46,909 nucleotides of DNA from Lentisphaerae bacterium GWF2_44_16 (lineage in GTDB: Bacteria; Verrucomicrobiota; Lentisphaeria; Victivallales; GWF2-45-14): assembly GCA_001803225.1 (NCBI GenBank), contig MHBF01000068.1, forward strand, positions 1 to 46,909. The letters are read 5' to 3'. The translations under genes were made by a program, and so were the position numbers. The notes under the pieces were generated by a model. That model was given only the letters and a program-made list of their open reading frames with translations, had not been told where the DNA came from and did not search any database. Below, in pieces: positions 1-7,968 of the stretch. How positions within the stretch are numbered: the stretch's first letter is position 1; each line of letters opens with the position of its first letter.

Positions 1-2
1 TG

Positions 3-383
3 AGACTCCTTTTTTTGATTATTTTCGCAAATATCAATTTAGTCTCGGATGCACTTTTATTAAAATCATTATTTCAGAACAACTTTTGCGACATTAACGA
101 AATATTTTATGAATTTATCGGTGTAAAAACAATAAGAACTGAAAACTATAAACTCAGTTACGGCTATGACGGAGAAAAAGAAACAGGGGAGTTATTCGAC
201 TTGAAAACTGATCCCCATGAATACAATAATCTTTTTGGCAAAAAAGATTATTCAGAGATAAGAGAAAAACTGCTCCGCAAAATTATTAACTGGTTCATTT
301 ATACGGAACAACCCAAACACTTCAGTCCTTCAAATGAAAAGTTACCTCCGTCAAGATGGTTCAAGGGGCATTCGTGCTTTTAA
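3..383 (+). CDS. sulfatase, C-terminal fragment (cut by window edge)
   Basis: The reading frame is open to the left edge, so this is the tail of a longer gene and the N-terminal catalytic part (the CxPxR formylglycine motif) is outside the window. The visible part has the usual end of a type I sulfatase: a segment reading KTIRTENYKLSYGY, then ELFDLKTDPHEYNNLF, the 'RTxxYKL...ELYDLxxDPxExxNL' block that closes the alkaline-phosphatase-like fold. Sulfatases of this type remove sulfate esters from polysaccharides and are usually exported. The next gene, an FAD oxidoreductase of a kind often found in such catabolic loci, starts 110 bases downstream but has its own promoter-like site. The family is fairly secure; the substrate cannot be told. 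Confidence 0.75.
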   Translation, partial: RLLFLIIFANINLVSDALLLKSLFQNNFCDINEIFYEFIGVKTIRTENYKLSYGYDGEKETGELFDLKTDPHEYNNLFGKKDYSEIREKLLRKIINWFIYTEQPKHFSPSNEKLPPSRWFKGHSCF

Positions 384-462
384 GCATCCCGCCTTGCATT
401 CAACTTTTATATAAAAATACATAAAATTTGCATAAGTCTCCATAAAAATACCCCAATTTCAG

Positions 463-471
463 TGATATAAT
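463..471 (+). promoter_or_regulatory. extended -10 promoter candidate for the FAD oxidoreductase
   Basis: TGATATAAT (TGN plus a perfect TATAAT) ends 22 bases before the ATG at 494. No convincing -35 hexamer lies at the right distance, which fits an extended -10 promoter. It would give a leader of only about 15 bases, just covering the ribosome site AAGGGG. Confidence 0.4.
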
Positions 472-493
472 ATTACCAAAACAAGGGGATTTT

Positions 494-3268
494 ATGAAGA
501 CATCTAAACAGGATACAGTGTATGACGTTATAATATTAGGCGGAGGTTTCGAAGGGCTCGGGGCCGCTTTCACTCTTGCAGAAAAAGGGAAAAAAGTACT
601 CGTGGCGGAAAGCCGTCCATCACTGGGATGGGAAGCGACGTGGACTTACAATCTTGAGCTTCAGAAAGGCATTTCAAAATATGCCGATATACTCGCGGAT
701 GAAATATCATCTTCAGGCGGCACGAAGGGCAACCGCATTGATCCAGTACTTACGGAATTATCCCTTCTGAAGATGGCAAAAAATATTGAAATACTGCACT
801 ACTGCTGTCCCTCCGGTTTCGAGATTGAAAATAATAAAGTCAAAGCCCTCATCATGGCCGGAAAATCCGGTTCCTTTTATCTTCAGGCAAAATCATATAT
901 CGACGCGACTGAAAATAGAATCACAACAGGATTTACCGGAGAAAAAGATTCTGAACAACCATCAAAACACATCTACAGCTTTTTCATGAACGCTGTTGAA
1001 AACACTGAAAACCTTCCTGAAAAAGTCAATTACGGAAACGGCGTTCTCCTGATTAAAAACACCCCGTGGAAAGGCGAAGCGGCGATTGAATTTGAGACAT
1101 CGCGTTCCATGTACCAGGCCAGGCTTGAAATACCGGAGATATTGAAATTTATCAGGGCAAAAGTCAGCGGCATGGAAAAAGCGATAATGACCCATTCAGC
1201 AAACATCGGATTGCCTATATATGCTAAAAACACAACTAACTTTCAGAGCAAAACAGAAAATATCTTTTACCCGTCACGCCGTAATGCGACATCAGCTCAG
1301 GGACGCGAAGCACTCCTGTCTGAAAGAATGAAAAGCGGTGAGGAAGCCGCCGCACTGCTTATGAAAAAACTTGACACCCTGTCCGCACCTGCAAAACTTG
1401 ATCGCGCCTGCCCTCCGTCCGTTATACCTGAAGACGCAGAACACACTGACATCATAGTTTGCGGCGGCGGCACAGCCGGAGCTGTCGCGGCAATAGCTGC
1501 TGGAAAACAGGGACAAAAAACAAAACTTATCGAAGCATCTGTCTGTCTCGGCGGCATCGGAACAGCAGGCGCGATACACGTTTATTATCATGGAGTGACA
1601 GGCGGCATTCAGGATGAAATCGACCGGAGAGTCTCAGAACTGGACGCTCTTTACGCGCCAGATAAAATGAAGAGAGGCTTTCATCCCGAAGTGAAGAAAA
1701 CAGTCCTCCTCGAAATGGCCCTCGAAGCCGGAGTTTCAATAGAGTTTGAAAGCATGCTGACCGGAACGGAAACGGATTCAGTCGAACAGCATCTGCCTGC
1801 CGGAAAATCGGAAAGAGCAGACAGAAAAATAAAATCGGTAATCACAAACAATCTATCAGGTGTCAATCGACATACGGCAGAGGTATTTATAGACAGCACC
1901 GGTGACGCGGACCTCGCTGCCCTGGCGGGATGCCGTTATTCACTGGGCAGAGATACAGACGCGGTACCTCATTCTTATTCACAGCCGTCAGATTCCATCA
2001 TTGAAGACAAAAGCATCAAAGAAAATAATTTTGACATGGGTTATTGCGACCCGACCGATCCGTGGGATATGACTCGCGCCAGAATAATAGGATTGAGACA
2101 TTATCAGAACGCCTCTTTTGCGGATGAAAAAAGAGCGTTTGCCCTGGCGCCTCTGTTGGGACTTCGCAACAGCAGGCTGATTTACGGGAAATATCGTATG
2201 ACATTGGCCGATCAGATAAAGGCTTCGGAATTCCCGGATGTGATAGGATACAGTTACTGTCATTACGACAATCACGCGCTCGACTACGAAAACGAAAGCG
2301 ATGAAGCCATGATATGGGTATGGTGTCTCGGCAACTGGCACGCGCGCATAGGATGCGAAATACCCTACAGAAGCCTGCTCCCCGAGAACATCGTAAACCT
2401 GCTTGTGGCATGCCGCGCGATGTCTCTGGAATTCGACGCGCACAATCAGTTGAGAATGCAGCGCGACATGCAGAGAATTGGCGAAGCCGCAGGCATTGCC
2501 GCGGCTATTTCATGTCGGGATAAAAAATATCCGACAGAAATAGATGTAAAAAAAATACAGGAGAAACTCTTCGAATCAGGCGCTTTGAAAAATAAAGAAA
2601 ATAATTATCACTGGGACGGATGGAAACCGGAAAATCTTTTTGCGCTTCAAATGAAAAACAATCTGCTTGCGTCCGGCGAAAATATGACTGACATTGTAAA
2701 ATCAGCTTACGATCTGAAAACACTGAAAAACAAACTGGACTCCGATAAAGCGGAGGAAAAATACAATGCCGCGTTGAAGCTTGCTCTCGCAAATGACGAA
2801 AAGGCGCGAAAAGTATTACTTGACTGCATAAAGGAGCGTTGTCCCATAAAAACCGAAGGCTATAAAACCGCTGAAATGTGGAAACCGGCAATGATGCTTG
2901 CGGGAATGCTTAAAATCAAAGAAGCCATCCCTCTTCTCAATGAAGTAATTAACGATGAAACGTCAGACCAGGCCGCCTTAATCGCGGCAATGAAGGCGCT
3001 TGCGCGACTCGGCGAAAAAGCTTCCGCGCCACTCATTGAAAAAATGCTTAAACGCGATAATCTCCCATCCATTCAGACTTTCCAGAGAAGCTCAGGCCAC
3101 ATGCCGGTAGTGGAAGAAAATTCTCTCTGGAAACTGGAACTCGCGGCGGTTGAATGTCTTTCCGGATTAGGGGTAAAAAGACCGGATATCATAGAAAGAT
3201 ATATTGACAATGAAAGCGCCGTAATAAGACGTTCCGCATTGAGAATAAAAGAAAAAACAGGCGTATAA
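494..3268 (+). CDS. FAD-dependent oxidoreductase with two FAD modules and HEAT-like C-terminus
   Basis: The 924-residue protein holds two Rossmann dinucleotide-binding starts: GGGFEGLGAA near residue 15 followed by an acidic strand end (VAES), and GGGTAGAVAA near residue 325. The second module continues through CLGGIGTAGA and DSTGDADLAALAG, typical of the FAD_oxidored family seen in polysaccharide-catabolism loci of PVC and Bacteroidetes bacteria. Residues from about 730 to the end are short helical repeats (ALKLALANDEKARKVLL, AALIAAMKALARLGEKA) resembling HEAT/PBS-lyase repeats. No signal peptide is visible, so it is probably cytoplasmic. AAGGGG lies 7 bases before the ATG. The substrate is unknown; the upstream sulfatase suggests oxidation of a sugar released from a sulfated polymer, which is inference. 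Confidence 0.8.
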   Translation: MKTSKQDTVYDVIILGGGFEGLGAAFTLAEKGKKVLVAESRPSLGWEATWTYNLELQKGISKYADILADEISSSGGTKGNRIDPVLTELSLLKMAKNIEILHYCCPSGFEIENNKVKALIMAGKSGSFYLQAKSYIDATENRITTGFTGEKDSEQPSKHIYSFFMNAVENTENLPEKVNYGNGVLLIKNTPWKGEAAIEFETSRSMYQARLEIPEILKFIRAKVSGMEKAIMTHSANIGLPIYAKNTTNFQSKTENIFYPSRRNATSAQGREALLSERMKSGEEAAALLMKKLDTLSAPAKLDRACPPSVIPEDAEHTDIIVCGGGTAGAVAAIAAGKQGQKTKLIEASVCLGGIGTAGAIHVYYHGVTGGIQDEIDRRVSELDALYAPDKMKRGFHPEVKKTVLLEMALEAGVSIEFESMLTGTETDSVEQHLPAGKSERADRKIKSVITNNLSGVNRHTAEVFIDSTGDADLAALAGCRYSLGRDTDAVPHSYSQPSDSIIEDKSIKENNFDMGYCDPTDPWDMTRARIIGLRHYQNASFADEKRAFALAPLLGLRNSRLIYGKYRMTLADQIKASEFPDVIGYSYCHYDNHALDYENESDEAMIWVWCLGNWHARIGCEIPYRSLLPENIVNLLVACRAMSLEFDAHNQLRMQRDMQRIGEAAGIAAAISCRDKKYPTEIDVKKIQEKLFESGALKNKENNYHWDGWKPENLFALQMKNNLLASGENMTDIVKSAYDLKTLKNKLDSDKAEEKYNAALKLALANDEKARKVLLDCIKERCPIKTEGYKTAEMWKPAMMLAGMLKIKEAIPLLNEVINDETSDQAALIAAMKALARLGEKASAPLIEKMLKRDNLPSIQTFQRSSGHMPVVEENSLWKLELAAVECLSGLGVKRPDIIERYIDNESAVIRRSALRIKEKTGV

Positions 3269-3333
3269 ACTGTGATGAACAAGAAAGTCATCATAGCAGG
3301 AGGCATCCCCTTCCTCCAACCCTCTATTTAGCG

Positions 3334-3356
3334 TCTAAAAAAATAGTTTTTTTAGA
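3334..3356. repeat. perfect A/T-rich inverted repeat before the histidine kinase gene
   Basis: Two perfectly complementary 10-base arms (TCTAAAAAAA and TTTTTTTAGA) are separated by TAG. It lies 66 bases after the FAD oxidoreductase stop and just upstream of the kinase promoter candidate. It could be a weak terminator, an operator or a promoter-upstream element. The stem is nearly all A-T, so a stable RNA hairpin is doubtful. Confidence 0.4.
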
Positions 3357-3369
3357 AAAATGTGTTATA

Positions 3370-3398
3370 TTGACACGTTGGGATTTTTCACATTTATT
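3370..3398 (+). promoter_or_regulatory. sigma-70 promoter candidate for the PAS histidine kinase
   Basis: A perfect TTGACA at 3370-3375 is followed after 17 bases by TTTATT (four of six matches) at 3393-3398. The ATG at 3413 and its GGGGAG ribosome site follow directly, leaving a very short leader. Confidence 0.4.
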
Positions 3399-3412
3399 GC
3401 GATGGGGAGTTT

Positions 3413-4549
3413 ATGGATGAAACAAAATTCGCGCCGTCAGAGAAAGTGTCACCTGAGGAAATAGAAAAACTCAGGATACGGTTTCAGGAGAGGAATCCTT
3501 TCTGGAATGCTTTTGATGTTATCCCTGATATTATTCTTGTATTAAACAGAACACGACAAATAATCTACGCCAATAAAGCTTTTCTGAAGTTTCTGGATAT
3601 CAGTTCTGCTGATAAAATTTACGGAAAACGGCCTGGGGAAGTCCTCTTGTGTGCTAATTCCAGCGAAGACGGCACTGAGTGTGGAGCGGCTGAATCCTGT
3701 TCCCTTTGCGGAGGAATGGAAGCCATAATGAATGGGCTCAGCGGTATTAATGATGTCAGGGAATACAGGATATACAGGAAAGGCAATCTGGGAGCCCTGG
3801 ACTTTAGAGTATGGACATATCCCATGAAAATAGAAGGGGATAACGAGAATTATGTCATAGCGGCTATAGCCGATATCAGCAATGAAAAAAGGCGAAAGAT
3901 ACTGGAACGGATATTTTTTCACGACATAATGAACACCGCCGGCGGAATTTCAGGAATGATATCACTTATCAGGGGAAAATTGCCGAAGGAATTCCATACT
4001 TTTATTGATGCCATGAAAATAGCGTCAAATTCGCTGCTGAATGAAATCAATGAGCAGAAACAGCTTGTAGCCGCCGAAAATAATGAACTCAAGCCGGCAT
4101 ATAATCCCCTGAATTCGCTTGATATCCTTAATGAGGTCATGAAAATATATAAGGGCCATGAAGTTGCCCGGGAAAAAAATATTGAAGTTGTTCCCGATGC
4201 TCCCGGAATATTTTTCAAAAGCGATTTGGCCATACTGAGAAGAGTAGTCGGCAATATGACTAAAAATGCTCTCGAAGGATCAAAAAGAGGCGGTATCGTC
4301 ACTTTAAACTGCAAACTCATAGATAACGGCAAACGCATTCAGTTCAGCGTTCACAACAACGGTTTCATCCCCAGAAAAGTCCAGCTTCAGATTTTCCAGC
4401 GCTCCTTCTCTACAAAAGGCCTCGACAGAGGCATTGGAACTTACAGCATAAAATTTCTTTCGGAAAAATACCTGAAAGGAAATGTCTATTTTGAGAGTTC
4501 CGAAGAAAAAGGCACGACCTTTTATGCCGAATACCCTCTTGAGTTCTGA
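3413..4549 (+). CDS. soluble PAS-domain sensor histidine kinase (HDxxN type)
   Basis: A PAS domain spans about residues 30-155 (DVIPDIILVLNRTRQIIYAN). The phosphoacceptor helix has H170 in FFHDIMN, followed by an ATPase domain with an N-box (NMTKNALEGS, N285), an F-like stretch (IFQRSFSTKG) and a G-box (RGIGTYSIKFL). The usual DxGxG is replaced by HNNGFIP, which I believe is normal for this kinase subfamily. There is no membrane segment, so it should sense a cytoplasmic signal. Four cysteines inside the PAS domain (C80, C90, C96, C99) could bind a metal or be redox active. No response regulator is encoded in the window, so its partner is unknown. GGGGAG lies just upstream of the ATG. Confidence 0.85.
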   Translation: MDETKFAPSEKVSPEEIEKLRIRFQERNPFWNAFDVIPDIILVLNRTRQIIYANKAFLKFLDISSADKIYGKRPGEVLLCANSSEDGTECGAAESCSLCGGMEAIMNGLSGINDVREYRIYRKGNLGALDFRVWTYPMKIEGDNENYVIAAIADISNEKRRKILERIFFHDIMNTAGGISGMISLIRGKLPKEFHTFIDAMKIASNSLLNEINEQKQLVAAENNELKPAYNPLNSLDILNEVMKIYKGHEVAREKNIEVVPDAPGIFFKSDLAILRRVVGNMTKNALEGSKRGGIVTLNCKLIDNGKRIQFSVHNNGFIPRKVQLQIFQRSFSTKGLDRGIGTYSIKFLSEKYLKGNVYFESSEEKGTTFYAEYPLEF

Positions 4550-4678
4550 AACTCTTAATTAATAAACCGCATATATAAACGTATTTATTTAAAATAAGCG
4601 TTAATCCGGTATGGAATAATTCAGGAGAAAGGCTATTGTTACGTCTGATATTTAAAAGTTAAATCAGGAGCCCTTAAA

Positions 4679-5566
4679 TTGGCGGAAGAATCTGAAATAA
4701 TATATGACGTGCAGTTGGACAGCGGCGCAAAATATAAAGCGCGCGCGGCGGATTCGCTTACACTCAAATCCAATGACTGGTGCGTAATCAGAAAGGATTT
4801 TTATCTGGATTACGGCAAAGTGCTCCAGAAAAAAGGCCCGTTTCCAGCAACAGCGAACAAGGCTGATTATCCGAAAGTACAGCGCAAAGCCACAGTACTC
4901 GACCAGAGCAAAGCCAACGAAAACCTCATGCGCGCCAAGTCTGCCATGCGCACCTCATTGCAATTCGTCGAACGCCTCAAGCTGCCCATGAAACTCCTGA
5001 ACGCGCATTATTCATTTGACGGTAAACTTATAACCATCCAGTTCACAGCCGAAGGCCGCGTGGATTTCCGCGAACTCGTGAAAGAACTTTCCCATGCGCT
5101 TAATACCCGTATCGAACTGCGCCAGATCGGCGTAAGGGACGAAACGGCAATATACGGCGGCATCGCCATCTGCGGACGCCAGCTCTGCTGCTGTTCCTTT
5201 CTCAAGGAATTCTCTTCGATAAACGTGCGAATGGCCAAAGAACAGGACCTTTCACTTACTCCCAGCACTATTTCCGGAATGTGCGGACGACTGAAATGCT
5301 GCCTCAAATACGAACATGCCGGCTATCTGGAACTCGAAAAAACCATGCCGCGCAGAGGCGACATGTGCGAATGCAAGGAAGGCCGCGGTAAAATCGTGGA
5401 CAGAAATCTCTTGACCCAGCATGTTGCCGTCCAAATGGAGGATACGGGGAATACTTTTACCTGCTCAAAAGATGAAGTAAGGGTCGTTTATCCTGAAAAG
5501 TACAAGCTTCAGAAAAGAGAAGAAGAAGAACTCATCGACGAGGAAATTAAAAAGCTCGAAGATTAG
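4679..5566 (+). CDS. PSP1 domain protein, RicT/YaaT-like
   Basis: The 295-residue protein has the PSP1 core: a basic N-terminal region, then the cysteine-rich CGRQLCCCSFLKEF (C165, C170-C172) and SGMCGRLKCCLKYE (C202, C207, C208) blocks. In Bacillus subtilis RicT (YaaT) works with RicA and RicF in a complex that carries iron-sulfur clusters and assists RNase Y-dependent mRNA maturation. The cysteines make a metal site likely here too. The start is TTG, chosen because AGGAG sits 8 bases upstream and the protein then begins MAEESEIIYDVQL; there is no nearby ATG. It is flanked by unrelated genes and ends in a glutamate-rich tail. The molecular role in this organism is inferred. Confidence 0.85.
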   Translation: MAEESEIIYDVQLDSGAKYKARAADSLTLKSNDWCVIRKDFYLDYGKVLQKKGPFPATANKADYPKVQRKATVLDQSKANENLMRAKSAMRTSLQFVERLKLPMKLLNAHYSFDGKLITIQFTAEGRVDFRELVKELSHALNTRIELRQIGVRDETAIYGGIAICGRQLCCCSFLKEFSSINVRMAKEQDLSLTPSTISGMCGRLKCCLKYEHAGYLELEKTMPRRGDMCECKEGRGKIVDRNLLTQHVAVQMEDTGNTFTCSKDEVRVVYPEKYKLQKREEEELIDEEIKKLED

Positions 5567-5572
5567 AACTCT

Positions 5573-5593
5573 GAAAACTTGCTCAAAGTTTTT
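5573..5593 (+). terminator. possible weak terminator after the PSP1 gene
   Basis: AAAACTT and AAGTTTT form a 7-base stem around a 5-base loop, and the following DNA is rich in T (TTTCTTTCTCTTGTTTTT). The stem is A-T rich, so efficiency is uncertain. Confidence 0.3.
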
Positions 5594-5674
5594 CTTTCTC
5601 TTGTTTTTCCCACACTAAAAAGCATGATTGATGCGTTTATTTTACAGATTAAATAAATCCGGACGCCGTAATTT

Positions 5675-6838
5675 ATGCATGAAAATAGTTCAAAAGCTTA
5701 CAGAGTATATACCCGGCGGGAAATGCTGGAACTGATGGCCAGGACCGGCGCGGGAACTGCGGCAGCGCTTATTGGCTTGAAAGCGCTTGAGTTCTTTATG
5801 CCTTCTGCCTCGGCACAGGATGGCGGGAAAGCCGTTCGATCCAGAAAAGCGATGTATTACACGCAATTGCCAGGTAAGCGGGTAAAATGCCTTCTCTGTC
5901 CCAGAGGAGTGAGCCTGGCAAACGGCCAATCCTGTTACTGCCGCACACGCCGAAATATAGACGGCAATCTTTATGCCATAGGATACCGCAAGCCATGCAT
6001 CGTCAATTTTGAACCCGTGGAAAGAGCTCCTCTTTATCACTTTCATCCAGGAACTGAGACCATGTCCCTCGGCGCGGCCGGATGCAACATGACATGTCTC
6101 TACTGCCAGAATTACGAACTGGCCCAATCATCTCCGGAAAATACCAGAAACCTTGATGTCAATGAGGAAAACGCCCTGAGAAAAGGCCCGGCTTCATCAC
6201 TTACCCTTACTTACACGGACGCCGCGTGCCAGCCTGAATATTTGCTGTACCTCTCGGAAATTGCCGAAAAACTCAAGTTCCCTCTAATCCTCTGTACCGG
6301 GGCATATATAAATTCCCTCCCTCTTCAGGACATTATCCCGCACACTGACGCTTTCGCTATAACTCTCAAGGCCGCCACTGATGAAATGTACATGAAACTG
6401 ACCGGCGTTCATCTTAAACCGGTGCTTAACTCGATAAAGCAAGTTGCCGGGTCCGGAAAATGGATCGAGATTACAACCCTTATCGTCCCAGACTACAATG
6501 ACGACGCGGCGGGAATTCAATACATCGCCAAGTGGATAAGGGATAACGCCGGGGAAAACGTTCCCTGGCATCTCTCGAGATTCACTCCTAATTACCGCCT
6601 TGACAAACTGCCGCCCACTCCAAGAAGAACACTGGAGGAAGCCAGAGAAATCGGTCTGAACGCAGGCTTGAAGTATGTTTATATAACAAATCTGGCGCCG
6701 CATGATGGAAATAACACTTACTGTCCTTCATGTCATAAGAAAATCATAGAAAGGCTCGGCTTCAAAACCAGAAAAAATTACATTATTTCCGGCAAATGCC
6801 CTTTCTGCCGGACTGTCATACCGGGCAAATGGACATAA
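5675..6838 (+). CDS. amrS: AmmeMemoRadiSam-type radical SAM protein (AmrS-like) with Tat signal
   Basis: The core radical SAM motif is CNMTCLYC (C137, C141, C144), preceded by a cysteine-rich N-terminal domain (KCLLCPRGV, SCYCRTR) and followed by a zinc-ribbon-like end (CPSCHKK ... GKCPFCRTVIPG). This order is that of AmrS, related to pyruvate-formate-lyase activating enzymes, which cleaves S-adenosylmethionine reductively; its target is not established. AmrS is named for co-occurrence with AMMECR1 and Memo proteins, neither of which is in this window. Residues 13-18 (TRREML), a hydrophobic stretch and ASA before Q48 make a convincing twin-arginine export signal, which is odd for an oxygen-sensitive enzyme. 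The start at 5675 is the only one that keeps this signal whole; no clear ribosome site is visible. Confidence 0.85.
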   Translation: MHENSSKAYRVYTRREMLELMARTGAGTAAALIGLKALEFFMPSASAQDGGKAVRSRKAMYYTQLPGKRVKCLLCPRGVSLANGQSCYCRTRRNIDGNLYAIGYRKPCIVNFEPVERAPLYHFHPGTETMSLGAAGCNMTCLYCQNYELAQSSPENTRNLDVNEENALRKGPASSLTLTYTDAACQPEYLLYLSEIAEKLKFPLILCTGAYINSLPLQDIIPHTDAFAITLKAATDEMYMKLTGVHLKPVLNSIKQVAGSGKWIEITTLIVPDYNDDAAGIQYIAKWIRDNAGENVPWHLSRFTPNYRLDKLPPTPRRTLEEAREIGLNAGLKYVYITNLAPHDGNNTYCPSCHKKIIERLGFKTRKNYIISGKCPFCRTVIPGKWT

Positions 6839-6914
6839 GATAGCATATTCTGATTTGAAATAATATGGATTAGGTTTTATCTTTTGTTATTCAGAGAAAG
6901 GTTTTATCCTTATA

Positions 6915-7124
6915 ATGAGTGCCACTAAAAAAACTGAACCTCCGCTCGCGGAACTGCGCGCTAAAAAACAGCTGTGGCTGTTGTTCATAATTATTTTCAT
7001 CATGCTGATAGTCGGACTCCTTGCCTTTAACAGGCAAGTGCAGAAAGTCGGCAGAGAAGCCGAGGAGTTGAAAAGTGAAGGACGGCTCCCCTCCGGGGCA
7101 AGCCCCAACGCAAAACCCTTATAA
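6915..7124 (+). CDS. small single-pass membrane protein
   Basis: This is a 69-residue protein with a basic N-terminus (LRAKKQ), one strong transmembrane helix at about residues 19-38 (LWLLFIIIFIMLIVGLLAF) and a short charged tail with coiled-coil character (QVQKVGREAEELKSEG). I do not recognise a family. It ends 15 bases before the next gene, another single-pass membrane protein, and the pair is probably co-transcribed. The ribosome site is poor (GAAAGG, about 13 bases from the ATG). The intact TM helix, flanking basic residues and the tight spacing argue that it is real. Confidence 0.6.
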   Translation: MSATKKTEPPLAELRAKKQLWLLFIIIFIMLIVGLLAFNRQVQKVGREAEELKSEGRLPSGASPNAKPL

Positions 7125-7139
7125 AAAAGGAGCGTAATC

Positions 7140-7949
7140 ATGACAGAAGAGAAAAAACAACCTGAAGATGTTCAGGAGCAAAATCCCGAAACCCCTCAGG
7201 AAATGCTCGCAAAAGCCGAAGCCGCAGCAATGGCGCTGAAAATAAAAAAGAAAAAAACAATGATGATATATTCTCTGGCAGGGGCACTTCTTCTTCTGTT
7301 TGCCGCCGCCTTCGGAGCTTATATGTTCTATTCCGCGCAACAGGAAAAAATCAGGCTCGAAAAAGAAGCCGAAGCAAAAGCTGAACTCGCCCAAAAAGCG
7401 GAACTGGCAAAAAAAGAAGCCGCTAAAAAAGCGGAGGAAGAAAAGAAAAAAGCTGAACTCGCCCAAAAAGCGGAACTGGCAAAAAAAGAAGCCGCTAAAA
7501 AAGCGGAGGAAGAAAAGAAAAAAGCAGCTTTAAAAGCCGAAGAAGAGAAAAAGAAAGCTGAAGAAGCCGCCAAGAAAGCGGAAGAGGAAAAGAAGAAACT
7601 GGATGGACCGGCACTGGCCGCCGCAAAAGCTGAAGAAGAGAAAAAACTGGCAGAAGAAAAGGCCCGCCAGGAAAAGGAAGAAGCCCTTAAGATTGAAGAA
7701 GAAAGAAAGGTCGCGCTGAAATTCAGGGCAACTTTCAATGGCACAATAACAACACTTTCAGGTGAAGCCTATGAAAACGCCAAAATAACAGGGATTGACG
7801 CGAACGGTATCGATATAGCGTATTCTGCCGGAGCTAAATTCATTCCCTTTAAAAATCTCCCGGCGGATCTCAGAAAAAAAGTAGGCGGCGATCTTCCCGT
7901 GCTTGTAAAAAAAGTGCCTCAGGTTCACAAGCCCACGCCAGCCAAATAG
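7140..7949 (+). CDS. TolA-like coiled-coil membrane protein with SHD1-like C-terminus
   Basis: Residues 1-40 are cytoplasmic and charged. A transmembrane helix follows at about 41-64 (MMIYSLAGALLLLFAAAFGAYMF), then roughly 120 residues made almost only of Lys, Glu and Ala, a long helical coiled coil like the stalk of TolA. The C-terminal ~60 residues (SGEAYENAKITGIDANGIDI ... FIPFKNLPADLRKK) match a small SHD1-like beta domain that I associate with PVC bacteria. The stalk contains an exact 72-base tandem duplication. AAAGGAG lies 7 bases before the ATG. An ExbB/ExbD set is encoded at 24-26 kb; whether this protein is its periplasm-spanning partner is speculation. Confidence 0.75.
   Translation: MTEEKKQPEDVQEQNPETPQEMLAKAEAAAMALKIKKKKTMMIYSLAGALLLLFAAAFGAYMFYSAQQEKIRLEKEAEAKAELAQKAELAKKEAAKKAEEEKKKAELAQKAELAKKEAAKKAEEEKKKAALKAEEEKKKAEEAAKKAEEEKKKLDGPALAAAKAEEEKKLAEEKARQEKEEALKIEEERKVALKFRATFNGTITTLSGEAYENAKITGIDANGIDIAYSAGAKFIPFKNLPADLRKKVGGDLPVLVKKVPQVHKPTPAK
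7376..7519 (+). repeat. exact 72-bp tandem duplication inside the coiled-coil gene
   Basis: Bases 7376-7447 and 7448-7519 are identical. The unit encodes 24 residues of the stalk (centred on ELAQKAELAKKEAAKKAEEE), so the frame is kept. Identity at synonymous positions indicates a recent duplication or ongoing repeat-length change. Confidence 0.9.
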
Positions 7950-7968
7950 GGCAGATAAAATATACGCT

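Noticed and set aside
3275-3331. 18-codon open frame MNKKVIIAGGIPFLQPSI after the FAD oxidoreductase
   Set aside because: It looks like the start of a nucleotide-binding protein but is cut short by a stop and has no ribosome site; at most a remnant, too short to call.
7376-7519. Tandem repeat considered as CRISPR-like
   Set aside because: The 72-base units are adjacent without spacers and are in frame within a gene. The Ala-Pro repeats at 25618-25698 are likewise coding.
7328-7744. 138-codon Ser/Phe/Ala-rich open frame on the minus strand
   Set aside because: It is the antisense of the Lys/Glu/Ala coiled coil; composition follows directly from that repeat and there is no ribosome site.
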